Counted from the first letter of the stretch, positions 1 to 8,430 are shown. The stretch: DNA of 64,000 bases from CAHJXG01 sp964235485 (GCA_964235485.1 CAXSAZ010000016.1:1-64000); one strand, 5' to 3'. Numbers and translations: made by a program. The notes: generated from the sequence alone by a model not told the origin.

Positions 1-836
1 TCGCATCAAACTGCGGAAACTCTACCCGTCAGTTGAGAGATGACAGGCTACTAGAGCGGCTCAGCCGTTCCCTCCAAAGCCGTGGACAGCGCGTGTTGTT
101 CGCCAGCACGCCGCCGGAAGCAGGGCCGGACCAGGCGGTGCAGGAGCTGCTGCAATACCAGGTGGCCGGCATCATCATCACCTCCGCCACCCTCTCCCGC
201 GCCATGGCCGAGCGCTGTGCCGCCGCCCACGCGCCGGTCGTGCTGCTGAACCGCCGCCCACCCTCGGGCGAGGCCAGCTCCGTGCGCTGCAACAGCGTGA
301 ACGGCGGCTACATGGCAGGCGAGCTGCTGGTTCGCGCCGGGCACCACCGCTACGCCTTCATCGGCGGCTTGCCCGGCGCGTTCAGCAGCAAGGAGCGGGA
401 ACGAGGCTTCGCCCGTGCCCTGGCCGCGCACGGCCAAGCCATCGCGCTCCGGGCGGATGGGCAGTTCACCTATCAGGGCGGCTTCGCCGCGGCGCAGGAT
501 CTCCTCCAACGCCGCGCCCCGCCGGATGCAATCTTCTGCGGCGGTGACGAAATGGCGCTCGGCGTGGTGGATGCCGCCCGTCACGTCCTGGGCCTGCGCA
601 TTCCGCAGGACCTTTCGGTAATCGGCTTCGACGACATTCCCAACGCCGCGTGGGAAGGCTATCGGCTGACGACGATCCGCCAGCCGGTGCAGCGTATGGT
701 CGAGCGCACCCTGGAGATCCTGTTCGCACACATCGAACAGCCCGGCGCGAAACGTGTCGTCGAGCAGATCCGCGGTGAGCTGGTGATACGCGGCTCGGCC
801 CGGCTTCCGGCAGGCCAGATGGCCGCCACCGCCTGA
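1..836 (+). CDS. LacI/GalR-family transcriptional regulator, C-terminal part (5' end outside window)
   Basis: The reading frame is open from base 3 and there is no convincing start in the window, so this is the C-terminal portion of a longer gene; a TTG at 33 is internal. The visible ~277 residues form a periplasmic-binding-protein-like effector domain as in LacI/PurR regulators: a GIIITSATLS strand, an AGELLVRAGHHRYAFIGG segment, a GFARAL segment, and the family hallmark DLSVIGFDDIPNAAW near the end. The DNA-binding N-terminus would lie to the left. A 14-bp palindrome of LacI operator type sits 33 bp after the stop, ahead of a truncated transporter gene, so it probably regulated that transporter. 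The effector is unknown. Confidence 0.88.
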   Translation, partial: ASNCGNSTRQLRDDRLLERLSRSLQSRGQRVLFASTPPEAGPDQAVQELLQYQVAGIIITSATLSRAMAERCAAAHAPVVLLNRRPPSGEASSVRCNSVNGGYMAGELLVRAGHHRYAFIGGLPGAFSSKERERGFARALAAHGQAIALRADGQFTYQGGFAAAQDLLQRRAPPDAIFCGGDEMALGVVDAARHVLGLRIPQDLSVIGFDDIPNAAWEGYRLTTIRQPVQRMVERTLEILFAHIEQPGAKRVVEQIRGELVIRGSARLPAGQMAATA

Positions 837-869
837 TTGCATCGGCATGCAAAAATTCGACCGGGTTGT

Positions 870-883
870 TGCAAAGCTTTGCA
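870..883. promoter_or_regulatory. Candidate LacI-family operator
   Basis: TGCAAAGCTTTGCA is a perfect 14-bp palindrome with the central GC and A/T-rich flanks typical of LacI/PurR operators. It lies between a LacI-type regulator gene and the start codon at 931 of a binding-protein gene. A second weak inverted repeat (TTGCAT-N4-ATGCAA) is at 837-852. The operator role is inferred from position and symmetry. Confidence 0.5.
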
Positions 884-930
884 GCGCTCGTCATGCTGCC
901 CACCGCTGCCACCGTGGTTCGGGAGCAGAC

Positions 931-1163
931 ATGCTGCAGGAACGCGCCGCTAAGACTCGTCTGGGCCGCCGGTCATTGATGCGGGCAGGCGTTGCCGCAG
1001 CACTCGCCGCCGTCATGGCACCGCATGGCGCGCACGCTGCCGCCGCGCTCCGCGCCGCATGCGTCCGCACCTCGTTCCAAAGCCTGGATCCCGGCAAGGT
1101 CACGTCCGCCCCCGACTTCTGGGTGCTCTGGGCGATGTTCAACGGCCTGGCGAAGTTCGATGC
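931..1163 (+). pseudogene. Truncated ABC-transporter solute-binding protein (peptide type), 5' fragment
   Basis: From ATG 931 the product has a Tat-like signal (GRRSLMRAG, then an Ala-rich hydrophobic stretch ending AHA) and the start of a family-5 peptide/nickel-type binding domain (SFQSLDPGKV, then WVLWAMFNGLAKFDA). Homology ends where the sequence becomes TGACCATCCCCC, the end of an IS3-type element, so the gene was cut by that insertion and only ~77 codons remain. An open frame continues into the IS to 1245 but is not original coding. The remaining fragment differs from the complete binding protein at 5025, so it is a different paralogue. No matching 3' part is seen downstream. Confidence 0.75.
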
Positions 1164-1465
1164 TGACCATCCCCCAATTTGGTGGACACTGGTTACGGCC
1201 TACGCGGTTGCGGCGATCTGTTCCTTGTTGGCGGGCGTCATATAGCCGAGGCTTGAACGGGGGCGCTGGCGGTTGTGCCAGCCTTCAATGGCTCGGAACA
1301 GGGCCGTGCGCGCCGCCTGCCTGGTGTTGAATGGCCCGTCGCCGTCCAGTTCCGTTTTGAGGCCGCCGAAGAAGCTTTTCATGGGTGCGTTGTCCCAGCC
1401 GTTCCCCTTGCGGCTCATTGAGCACCGCATCCCATGCTCGTCCAGCACGTGGCGGTAGGCATGTG
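1164..1465 (-). mobile_element. IS3-family element relic (3' end of transposase OrfB)
   Basis: The minus strand 1448-1200 encodes the last ~80 residues of an IS3-family OrfB transposase: SRKGNGWDNAPMKSFFGGLK carries the final DDE glutamate region with its conserved NAxxES/F-type context, followed by RQRPRSSLGYMTP. The element end begins at 1164 (TGACCATCCCCC...), inside the binding-protein gene. The upstream part of the transposase is missing, cut near 1450-1465 where an IS30 sequence starts. It cannot transpose by itself. Confidence 0.8.
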
Positions 1466-2610
1466 CTGCATATTGCCTGGGTTCAGCCGGTCATCGCAAC
1501 ACCAGCCTGAACGGATTGCAGCACGGCGTCGAGGGCCTCCGCGGGCGTCTTCCAGCCGAGCGTTTTGCGCGGCCGTCCGTTGAGGGCTCTGGCCACCGCC
1601 GCGAGGTCGCCTGCCGTGTGCAGGCTTAGGTCGGTGCCCGTGGGAAAATACTGCTGCAGCAGCCCATTGGTGTTCTCGTTCGTCCCCCTTTGCCACGGGC
1701 TGTGCGGGTCGCAGAAGTAGACCGCAACACCCGTGTCGACCTTCAGCCGTGCGTGCTGGCTCATCTCCGCTCCCTGGTCCCACGTCAGTGACCGCCGGAG
1801 CTGCTCCGGCAAGGCAGTGATCTCGCGCGCAATCGCGTCGCGCATCGCCTCCGCCCCGTGCCATGCCAGCGCCGGGCCGTTCTTCTCGCGCGCCCCCTCG
1901 CCGTGGCCTTCCATCGGCGGCAGGTGCAGCAGCATGGTGAACCCGCGCAAACCGCACGCGGCTTCGCTGGCGTCGCCCGCTCCACCAGCGTGCCAATGGC
2001 CGAGCGGTTCAGGCCGATGATCAGGTCGCCTTCCCAATGGCCCGGCACCGCTCGGTCGGCTGCCTCCGCCGGGCGCTCGCTGATGAGAACCTGTGGAGTG
2101 ATGAACGACTTGCCCCGCCCGCGCGTGCGCGCCCGCGGCACCCACAGGGCGCGGCCTGTGCGCCGGCACGCCGTCAGCTCGCGCTTCAGGGCACCCCGGC
2201 CCTGGACGTAAAGCGCCTGGTAGATGGCTTCGTGGCTGATCCGCGTGGTTTCGTCGCCCGGAAAGTCGAGCCGCAAGCGCTCGGCGATCTGCTGCGGACT
2301 CCACGCCTTGGCCCAGCGCCGGCTTTGTCTGCGCCATGTCGCCGTCCCTTCCCTGCAACGGCCGGCACCGCCGCCGCAAACCCGCCCGAAGCGGCCATGG
2401 ACCCTGCCAGCCCTTCCTGCACATACCCCCGCAGCACTTCGTTCACGGCCAACTTCGCCGGCTTCGGCCGGCGCACCAACCGCTCTGCATGCCACTGCGC
2501 CGTGCTGGCCCGATACTCCAACTTGCCGCTGCGCGTGGCCGCGTTGCGCCGCAACTCGCGCGAGATCGTGGAGACGGCAACCGAGCGGGCATCGCGCTCG
2601 GCCAGCCACC
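1466..2610 (-). mobile_element. IS30-family element relic, transposase broken by two frameshifts
   Basis: Reading leftward, three consecutive pieces of one IS30 transposase lie in three frames. About 2600-2390: VSTISRELRRNAATRSGKLEY (helix-turn-helix region). About 2310-1975: WSPQQIAERLRLDFPGDET and PGHWEGDLIIG with the first catalytic Asp. About 1950-1483: LTWDQGAEMSQH and NGRPRKTLGWKTPAEALD with the remaining catalytic region. The second frame change coincides with roughly 25 extra bases between the codons for VERAT and RGFTMLLHLP. The N-terminus is also missing. The gene is dead; its right end abuts the promoter of the Rrf2 gene. Confidence 0.85.
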
Positions 2611-2616
2611 CATGGG

Positions 2617-2652
2617 TTGACCTTCGGCCTATCACGCAACATATGATGTTGC
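2617..2652 (+). promoter_or_regulatory. Promoter with overlapping palindromic operator for the Rrf2 gene
   Basis: A palindrome GCAACAT-ATG-ATGTTGC (2636-2652) ends one base before the ATG at 2653. Inside it TATGAT (2642-2647) looks like a -10 box, with TTGACC at 2617-2622 (spacing 19, longer than ideal). A start at this -10 would put transcription on or next to the ATG. No Shine-Dalgarno sequence is visible, so a leaderless message is likely. Autorepression by the Rrf2 product is inferred. Confidence 0.5.
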
Positions 2653-3117
2653 ATGAAACGCGACAGCAGATTGTCGGGCGTGCTGCACGTCCTGCTCCAC
2701 ATGGCGGAGGTGGAAGCGCCGGTCACATCGGAAGCAATGGCAAAAGCCATGCAGACCAACCCGGTGGTCATCCGCCGGATCATGGCGGGCCTGCGCGATG
2801 CCGGTTTCGTCCACTCGGAAAAAGGGCATGGCGGCGGCTGGACGGTTGCCTGTGACCTTGCCTCCACGACGTTGCGGGACATCTACCGCGCTCTCGGGTC
2901 GCCGGAGCTGCTCGCCATGGGCAACCGCACGAAAGCGCCGGGCTGCCTCGTGGAGCAGGCGGTCAACGCCGCGCTGAGCAGCGCTTTCCGGGATGCGGAA
3001 GCGCTGCTGCTCGACCGTTTCGGCACGGTGACGCTTGCCGGGCTGAGCGCCGACTTCCACGCCCGCATGGTCGCGAGCGGCAAATCCATCGATCTGGAGA
3101 CTGTTCATGCAGCATGA
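2653..3117 (+). CDS. Rrf2-family transcriptional regulator
   Basis: 154 residues. The N-terminal winged helix is of Rrf2 type: SGVLHVLLHMAE, then VTSEAMAKAMQTNPVVIRRIMAGLRDAGFV as the recognition region, then a HGGGWTVA wing. The IscR/NsrR three-cysteine iron-sulfur cluster is absent; one Cys is seen near residue 98 (GCLVEQAV), so this is the YwnA-like branch. The ATG at 2653 directly follows a 17-bp palindrome that overlaps a -10-like box. Its stop overlaps the start of the next gene, a thioredoxin-reductase-like flavoprotein, by 11 bp, so the two are co-transcribed and the regulator probably controls both in response to a redox or electrophile signal. Confidence 0.85.
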   Translation: MKRDSRLSGVLHVLLHMAEVEAPVTSEAMAKAMQTNPVVIRRIMAGLRDAGFVHSEKGHGGGWTVACDLASTTLRDIYRALGSPELLAMGNRTKAPGCLVEQAVNAALSSAFRDAEALLLDRFGTVTLAGLSADFHARMVASGKSIDLETVHAA

Positions 3118-4015
3118 TGCCATCGTCATCGGCGGCAGCTTTGCCGGCCTGTCCGCCGCCATTCACATCGCCCGTGCGCGCCGCTCGGTCTGCGTCGTCG
3201 ATGCCGGCAGCCCGCGCAACCGCTTCGCCGATGCCTCGCACGGCTTCTTCGGACAGGACGGCAGCGAGCCGCGTGCCATGATCGCCGGGGCGCGGGCGCA
3301 GTTGCAGCGCTATCCCACCGTGAGCATCGTGGCAGGCGAAGCGATTGGCGCATCGGCCGTCGCGGGCGGGTTCAAGGTGGCGCTGGCCAGCGGCGAAACG
3401 CTTACGGCGGCCAAGCTGGTGCTGGCGTTCGGCATATCCGACGTGCTGCCGGAGCTGCCCGGTCTGCCCGAACGCTGGGGCAAGAGCGTGCTGCACTGCC
3501 CTTATTGCCACGGCTTTGAATTCGCCGATGGGCGTCTGGGCGTCCTCCAAACGATGCCGATGTCGGCGCATCAGGCGCTGCTCATCGCCGATTGGGGACC
3601 CACAACCTTGTATCTCAACGGCGGCGACATGCCGGATGCGGCCATGCAGGCGAAGCTGGCGCGTCGTCACGTGGCGATCGAACCGGCGCAGGTCGTGGCG
3701 CTTCGGGGAAAGCAGACAGCCTTGTCCTCGCTGCTGCTCGCGGACGGGCGCGAGGCGCCAATCGACGCGCTTTACCTTGCGCCACGCTCGCGGCTCAACA
3801 GTTCGGTCGCCGAGCAGCTCGGCTGCGCGCTGGATGACGGCCCATTCGGCCCGGTGATCCGCACGGATGCGGCCAAGCTGACGACCGTGCCGGGCGTTTA
3901 TGCGGCCGGCGACGCCGCGCGCGCGCCGCACAATGCGACCTGGGCGGCTGCCGACGGCGTGACCGCGGGCGTCTCGCTCCACCAATCGCTGGTGTTCGAG
4001 CCGCTTGCGGCTTGA
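3107..4015 (+). CDS. Thioredoxin-reductase-like NAD(P)/FAD-dependent oxidoreductase
   Basis: 302 residues. The N-terminal FAD motif is IVIGGSFAGLSAA (residues ~6-18), the redox-active pair is in CPYCHGFE (~residue 129), and the second FAD contact is GVYAAGDAARAP near residue 265. In true thioredoxin reductases the NADPH domain follows CxxC with a GxGxxA motif; here that stretch reads RLGVLQTMPMSAHQALLIADWG, so canonical NADPH binding looks lost. This resembles a small reductase subfamily often paired with Rrf2 regulators. The physiological partner is unknown. It overlaps the Rrf2 gene by 11 bp and is probably its target. Confidence 0.82.
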   Translation: MQHDAIVIGGSFAGLSAAIHIARARRSVCVVDAGSPRNRFADASHGFFGQDGSEPRAMIAGARAQLQRYPTVSIVAGEAIGASAVAGGFKVALASGETLTAAKLVLAFGISDVLPELPGLPERWGKSVLHCPYCHGFEFADGRLGVLQTMPMSAHQALLIADWGPTTLYLNGGDMPDAAMQAKLARRHVAIEPAQVVALRGKQTALSSLLLADGREAPIDALYLAPRSRLNSSVAEQLGCALDDGPFGPVIRTDAAKLTTVPGVYAAGDAARAPHNATWAAADGVTAGVSLHQSLVFEPLAA

Positions 4016-4034
4016 CTGAAAGGACCCTCCACGA

Positions 4035-4400
4035 ACTGATGGAGCGAGGCCGACGCTAGGTGCCCGCGCCTGGCCAGCTTGGCAAGCAAGGCCGCGGTCC
4101 CGTTCCAGGCCAGGACATCCCAGCGTTGGCCGGTGGCGTAGGCTGGATGGCTGAGGCTTTCCACCAAGCGCCGAAGCGGCGTCGGCACCTCCTCGCGGAC
4201 AAGGGGGGCGCCTGCCGCCGCGGGCCAGTGTGCGCAGATGCGCATGCTCGGCCTCGTTCAAGAGCAGCGCGCGCCAAAGCGTCGGTCGTGGCGTGCGAAG
4301 GGGCGACGGCGCGCCCCTGCTCCAGCTTCACGTACCGTTCCGGGCTGATGCCGGCGAGGTTGGATATGCGCGGGGACGCCAAGCTGCGCGACCGCGGGCT
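4035..4400 (-). pseudogene. Decayed XRE-family regulator with MmyB-like ligand domain
   Basis: Three frames on the minus strand carry consecutive parts of an MmyB-type regulator. About 4390-4265: LAGISPERYVKLEQGR and TTDALARA (helix-turn-helix). About 4261-4215: NEAEHAHLRTLA (linker). About 4195-4035: VPTPLRRLVESLSHPAYATG and RWDVLAWNGTAALL (start of the MmyB domain). At least two frameshifts separate them, the start is lost against an IS630 relic and the last ~100 residues are missing near the end of the oxidoreductase gene. The family usually pairs with a divergently transcribed oxidoreductase. It is non-functional as it stands. Confidence 0.75.
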
Positions 4401-4404
4401 TGGC

Positions 4405-4948
4405 TGGACCGCACGCATGGCGTCCGGGTCAGCCGTTCCGTGCTGTGGAAGGTGGTGGCCCGGCTGGGCTTGACGCTGAAAAAAGCACCTGGCCATGCCG
4501 TACGGGCATTGGCGTACCACCACGTTTCTGTGCGGCCTGTGCAGCACGGGCCGGCCCAGCCGCAAACGCTTCGCGTTTTGGCGAGGTCGCGCCCTGTGCT
4601 GGACGGCGCGATCAACGGGGCGGCATTCCCGGTGCAAACCCTGCGGGTTTCGCCTCGCTTACGTCGAGCAGTTCCTGGCGCCGACGCTGGTGAGCGGCGT
4701 CTGCGAAGCCATCAAGGCCCGTGGAGCCAAGCTGCTCTACTACGGCCCCGGGTCCCCGAGTAATGGCTTTCGGCCATTTTCGCGAGAACCCCATCGAGCT
4801 GGCCTTTTCCAAGCTCAAGCGCCTGCTGCGGGACGCCGCCGAACGCACGGCCGAAGCGCCATGGCACATCGGACGCCTGCTCAAGCAGTTCAGCCCCCTG
4901 GAATGCGCAAACTACATACGCCATTGCGGCTTTGCACAGCCAGGGTAA
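4405..4948 (+). mobile_element. IS630-family transposase relic
   Basis: Pieces of one IS630-type transposase run left to right in changing frames: GVRVSRSVLWKVVARLGLTLKK (4412-4480; first 20 residues of the motif are the clearest), then PYGHWRTTTFLCGL (~4500), AYVEQFLAPTL (~4660), EAIKARGAKLLYY (~4710), and finally NPIELAFSKLKRLLRDAAER and LECANYIRHCGFAQPG (4790-4945), the typical C-terminus. The N-terminal half and the first catalytic Asp region are missing and several frameshifts and deletions separate the pieces. Dead element. Confidence 0.8.
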
Positions 4949-5024
4949 TAAGAGGCCAGGTGGCACAGGCGTTGCACGTCCTGGGCCGATGCTCGCTGCC
5001 CGGTGAGCGCTGGAGAGCAAGCAG

Positions 5025-6629
5025 ATGCAGGCGACAAACGAAAGTCACGGACCAACCCGGCGCGCACTGCTAAGCGGCATGGCAGCCGCCGGGATCATGA
5101 CGCTGACGGAGGCAGAAGCGCAAGGCGTCACGCCCACCAAGGGCGGCACGCTGACGAGCCTGCTGACGCCGGAGCCTGCAATGCTGATCCTGGGCGTGAA
5201 CAGCCAGGCGCCGACGCTGGTGTGCGCGTCCAAGATCTACCAAGGCCTGCTCCGGTTCTCGCCCACGCTGGAACCCTTGCCGCTGCTGGCGAAAAGCTGG
5301 GAGCTGTCGGACGACAAGAAGACCTACACGTTCCACCTGCAGGAAAACGTGACGTTCCACGACGGCCATCCGATGACGGCGGACGACGTGATCTTCTCCA
5401 TCACCAAGTTCCACTTCGACCTGGCGCCCCGCGCCCGCGGCGTGTTCAGCAAGATCAAGGAAGCGACGGCGCCCGACCCGCTGACCGTGAAGCTTACGCT
5501 CGACTCGCCGTTCGAGCCGTTCCTGCTGATGTTCGACGTCACCACCGTCGCGATCATGCCGAAGCACATCTACGAGGGCACCGACTTCCGCAACAACCCG
5601 GCCAACCAGAAGCCCATCGGCACCGGCGCGTTCCAGTTCGTGGAATGGCAGCGCGGCAACTTCATCCGGTTGAAGCGGTTCGACGGCTATTGGAAGCCGG
5701 GCCAGCCGTACCTGGATGAGATCATCTACCGCATCGTGCCCGACAGCCAAAGCCGGGCGCTCGCGCTGCAAACGGCGCAGGTGCAGATGTCCGCCGGCGG
5801 CGACATCGAGCCGTTCGACGTGCCGCGCTTCCGGGAGCAGGCCAACCTGGCGGTGGAAACGACCGGGTGGCAATACTTCTCGCCGCTGATGTGGATCGAG
5901 CTGAACCACCGGGTGAAGCCGCTCGACGACGTGCGGGTGCGGCAGGCGATCAGCCTGGCCGTGGACCGCGACTTCATCCAGCGGCGCCTGTGGTTTGGTG
6001 TGGGCAAGGTGGCGAGCAGCCCGGTCGCATCCACCACGAGGTTCTACGACCCGTCCTCCAAGCTGCCTGCGCGCAACCTGAAGGCGTCGATGGCGCTGCT
6101 GGACGAGGCCGGGTTGAAGCCCGGCGCGGACGGCGTGCGGTTCAGGATCAAGCACCTGACGCTGCCCTACGGCGAGATCTGGTCGCGCCTCGCGGAGTAT
6201 ATCCGGGCTTCCCTCAAGCAGGCCGGGATCGAGGTGACGCTGGAAAGCACGGACACCGGCGGCTGGGCGCGCCGCGTCGCGGATTGGGACTACGACACCA
6301 CGATCAACTACCTGTATCAATACGGCGACCCCACGCTGGGCGTGGAGCGCACCTACGTCTCGACCAACATCCAGAAGATCGTCTTTACCAACACCGGCGG
6401 CTACAAGAACCCGGAGGTGGACGCGCTGTTCACCCGTGCCCGCAACGCCGCCACCGCGCCGGAGCGGCAGGAAGCGTTCTTCGCCGTCCAGAAGCTATTG
6501 CTGCAGGACATCCCGCAGATCTGGCTGATGGAGATGGCGTTCCCCACCATTCACGACAAAAAGCTCCAGAACCTGCTGACCCTGGGCACCGGGGTGCACG
6601 CGCCGTTCGACGACGTTTTCCTGACGTGA
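5025..6629 (+). CDS. Peptide/opine-type ABC transporter, periplasmic solute-binding protein
   Basis: 534 residues, family-5 solute-binding protein. The N-terminus is a Tat signal (TRRALLSGMAAAGIM). Family features include KGGTLTSLL at the mature start, LLAKSWELSDDKKTYTFHL and DGHPMTADDVIFS (residues ~85-120), GTGAFQFVEW, and DDVRVRQAISLAVDRDFI near residue 305. It presents substrate to the membrane complex encoded by the next three genes, whose starts overlap successive stops (GTGA at 6626, 7600 and 8427). The flanking flavin oxidase and hydroxyacid dehydrogenase suggest an N-substituted amino acid or opine-like substrate rather than plain peptides, but this is inference. Confidence 0.9.
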   Translation: MQATNESHGPTRRALLSGMAAAGIMTLTEAEAQGVTPTKGGTLTSLLTPEPAMLILGVNSQAPTLVCASKIYQGLLRFSPTLEPLPLLAKSWELSDDKKTYTFHLQENVTFHDGHPMTADDVIFSITKFHFDLAPRARGVFSKIKEATAPDPLTVKLTLDSPFEPFLLMFDVTTVAIMPKHIYEGTDFRNNPANQKPIGTGAFQFVEWQRGNFIRLKRFDGYWKPGQPYLDEIIYRIVPDSQSRALALQTAQVQMSAGGDIEPFDVPRFREQANLAVETTGWQYFSPLMWIELNHRVKPLDDVRVRQAISLAVDRDFIQRRLWFGVGKVASSPVASTTRFYDPSSKLPARNLKASMALLDEAGLKPGADGVRFRIKHLTLPYGEIWSRLAEYIRASLKQAGIEVTLESTDTGGWARRVADWDYDTTINYLYQYGDPTLGVERTYVSTNIQKIVFTNTGGYKNPEVDALFTRARNAATAPERQEAFFAVQKLLLQDIPQIWLMEMAFPTIHDKKLQNLLTLGTGVHAPFDDVFLT

Positions 6630-7603
6630 GGCGCGCAGCATCGTTCCTGCTGCCGCGGCTGGCGAGAATGGCCGCGGTGGTGCTGGCCATCGTCGTCGCC
6701 AACTTCCTGCTGATCCACGCCGCCCCCGGCGACCCGGCCAGCGTCTTGGCCGGGCAGTCGGGCGCCGCGGACCCGAAATTCATCGAGCAGTTGCGGCACG
6801 AGTTCGGGCTGGACCGGCCGCTTACGACCCAGCTTTGGCTTTACGTATCATCCGTGGTCCGGGGCGACTTGGGCGTGTCCCACCGGCAGGGCCGCACCGT
6901 CGCCAGCCTGATCGGGGAACGGCTGCCGGCGACCCTGCTGCTGACCGGGACCGCCTTCGCCTTCGCGCTGGCAGCCGGGATCGCCCTGGGCGTGGCCGCC
7001 GCGCGCCGGGTCGGCACTTGGGTCGATAGCGCGCTCACGGTGGTGGCGCTGTTCTTCTACGCGACGCCCATCTTCTGGGTCGGGCTGATGCTGGTGCTGG
7101 TGTTCAGCGTGGCGCTGGACTGGCTGCCCTCGTTCGGGATGAGCACCATCGGCCCACCGATCACCGGCTTTGCTGCGGCGCGGGACGTGGCGGCGCATCT
7201 GCTGCTGCCGGCGCTCACGCTCGGGCTGTTCTACATGGCCGTGTATGCCCGCGTCACGCGCAGCGCGATGCTGGAGGTCATCGGGCAGGACTACGTCCGC
7301 ACGGCGCGGTCGAAGGGCGCGACCGAGGGGCGCATCCTCCGCCGCCACGTGCTGCGCAACGCCCTGCTGCCGGTTGTGACCCTGGCCGGGGTGCAGGCCG
7401 GGCAGTTGATCGGCGGCTCCGTCCTGGTGGAAACGGTGTTCGCCTGGCCCGGCATCGGCCGGCTCGCCTTTGATGCGCTGCTGGCGCGGGACTACCAGGT
7501 GCTGCTCGGCGTGTTCCTCGTGACATCCATCCTGGTCGTCGTGCTCAACCTGCTGACGGACCTGGTTTACGTGCTGATCGACCCGCGGATGAGCGCCGCG
7601 TGA
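6626..7603 (+). CDS. ABC transporter permease, DppB type
   Basis: 325 residues from GTG 6626, which overlaps the TGA of the binding-protein gene. The N-terminus has a hydrophobic helix (MAAVVLAIVVANFLLIHAAP) followed by the DppB-type GDPASVLAG and DRPLTTQLWLYVSSVVRGDLG. Five further helices follow, and the permease signature (EAA loop) reads RTARSKGATEGRILRRHVLRNALLP near residue 235. It forms the inner-membrane channel with the next gene product. Length and topology are normal for the family. Confidence 0.9.
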   Translation: MRRAASFLLPRLARMAAVVLAIVVANFLLIHAAPGDPASVLAGQSGAADPKFIEQLRHEFGLDRPLTTQLWLYVSSVVRGDLGVSHRQGRTVASLIGERLPATLLLTGTAFAFALAAGIALGVAAARRVGTWVDSALTVVALFFYATPIFWVGLMLVLVFSVALDWLPSFGMSTIGPPITGFAAARDVAAHLLLPALTLGLFYMAVYARVTRSAMLEVIGQDYVRTARSKGATEGRILRRHVLRNALLPVVTLAGVQAGQLIGGSVLVETVFAWPGIGRLAFDALLARDYQVLLGVFLVTSILVVVLNLLTDLVYVLIDPRMSAA

Positions 7604-8430
7604 GCCTTCTCCGCGCGTTCTGCCGCAACCGCGGCGCGGTTGTGGGCCTGGGCATCCTGCTGGCCGTGGGCCTCGTCGCGGCCTTGGCGCCGGTCGTGTT
7701 CCCGTTCTCGCCCTGGGACATGCAGGGCGCCCCGTTCTCCCCGCCCGGCGAGGACGGGTTCTGGCTCGGCACCGACAGCCTCGGCCGGGACGTGGCGGCC
7801 AGCATCGCCTACGGCTCGCACGTTTCGCTGCTGATCGGCGCCGTGTCCACCGTGGCGGGGCTGTCCATCGGCGTGACCCTGGGGGCCGCGGCCGGCTATC
7901 TCGGCGGGATCGTCGATGAGGCCGTCATGCGCTTCACCGAGTTCTTCCAGACCATCCCGTCCTTTATCCTCGCCGTCGTGCTGGTGGCGATCCTCACGCC
8001 CAGCTTCGGCTCCGTCGTCTTGGCGATTGCCGTCGTGTCCTGGCCCCCCGTCGCCCGGGTGGTGCGGGCCGAGTGCATGACGCTGCGCACCCGCGAGTTC
8101 GTCCAGGCGGCGGAGGTGCTGGGCCGCTCGCGGTGGTCCATCGTGCTGCGGGACATCCTGCCCAACGCGCTGTCCCCCATCATCGTGCTGGCCAGCCTGA
8201 TGGTGGCCAGCGCCGTGCTGCTGGAATCCGCGCTGTCGTTCCTGGGCTTAGGCGATCCCAACCTGATGAGCTGGGGCTTCATGATCGGCGCCGGGCGCAG
8301 CGTGATCCGCCTGGCCTGGTGGATGAGCGTGTTCCCGGGCCTGGCGATCTTCCTGACGGTGCTGGCGCTGAACCTGGTGGGCGACGGGCTGAACGATGCG
8401 CTCAATCCCCGCGTGGCGACCCGGCGGTGA
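7600..8430 (+). CDS. ABC transporter permease, DppC type
   Basis: 276 residues from GTG 7600, overlapping the previous stop. DppC features: an N-terminal helix, then GTDSLGRDVAASIAYGSHVS near residue 55, IDEAVMRF and EFFQTIPSFILAVVLVA (~105-130), and the EAA loop VQAAEVLGRSRWSIVLRDIL (~165). The C-terminus GDGLNDALNPR is typical of DppC proteins. It pairs with the preceding permease and the fused ATPase that follows. Confidence 0.9.
   Translation: MSLLRAFCRNRGAVVGLGILLAVGLVAALAPVVFPFSPWDMQGAPFSPPGEDGFWLGTDSLGRDVAASIAYGSHVSLLIGAVSTVAGLSIGVTLGAAAGYLGGIVDEAVMRFTEFFQTIPSFILAVVLVAILTPSFGSVVLAIAVVSWPPVARVVRAECMTLRTREFVQAAEVLGRSRWSIVLRDILPNALSPIIVLASLMVASAVLLESALSFLGLGDPNLMSWGFMIGAGRSVIRLAWWMSVFPGLAIFLTVLALNLVGDGLNDALNPRVATRR

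Noticed and set aside
51..848. Long open frame on the minus strand opposite the LacI-type gene
   Set aside because: No recognisable domain; the translation is a compositional shadow of the GC-rich real gene on the plus strand.
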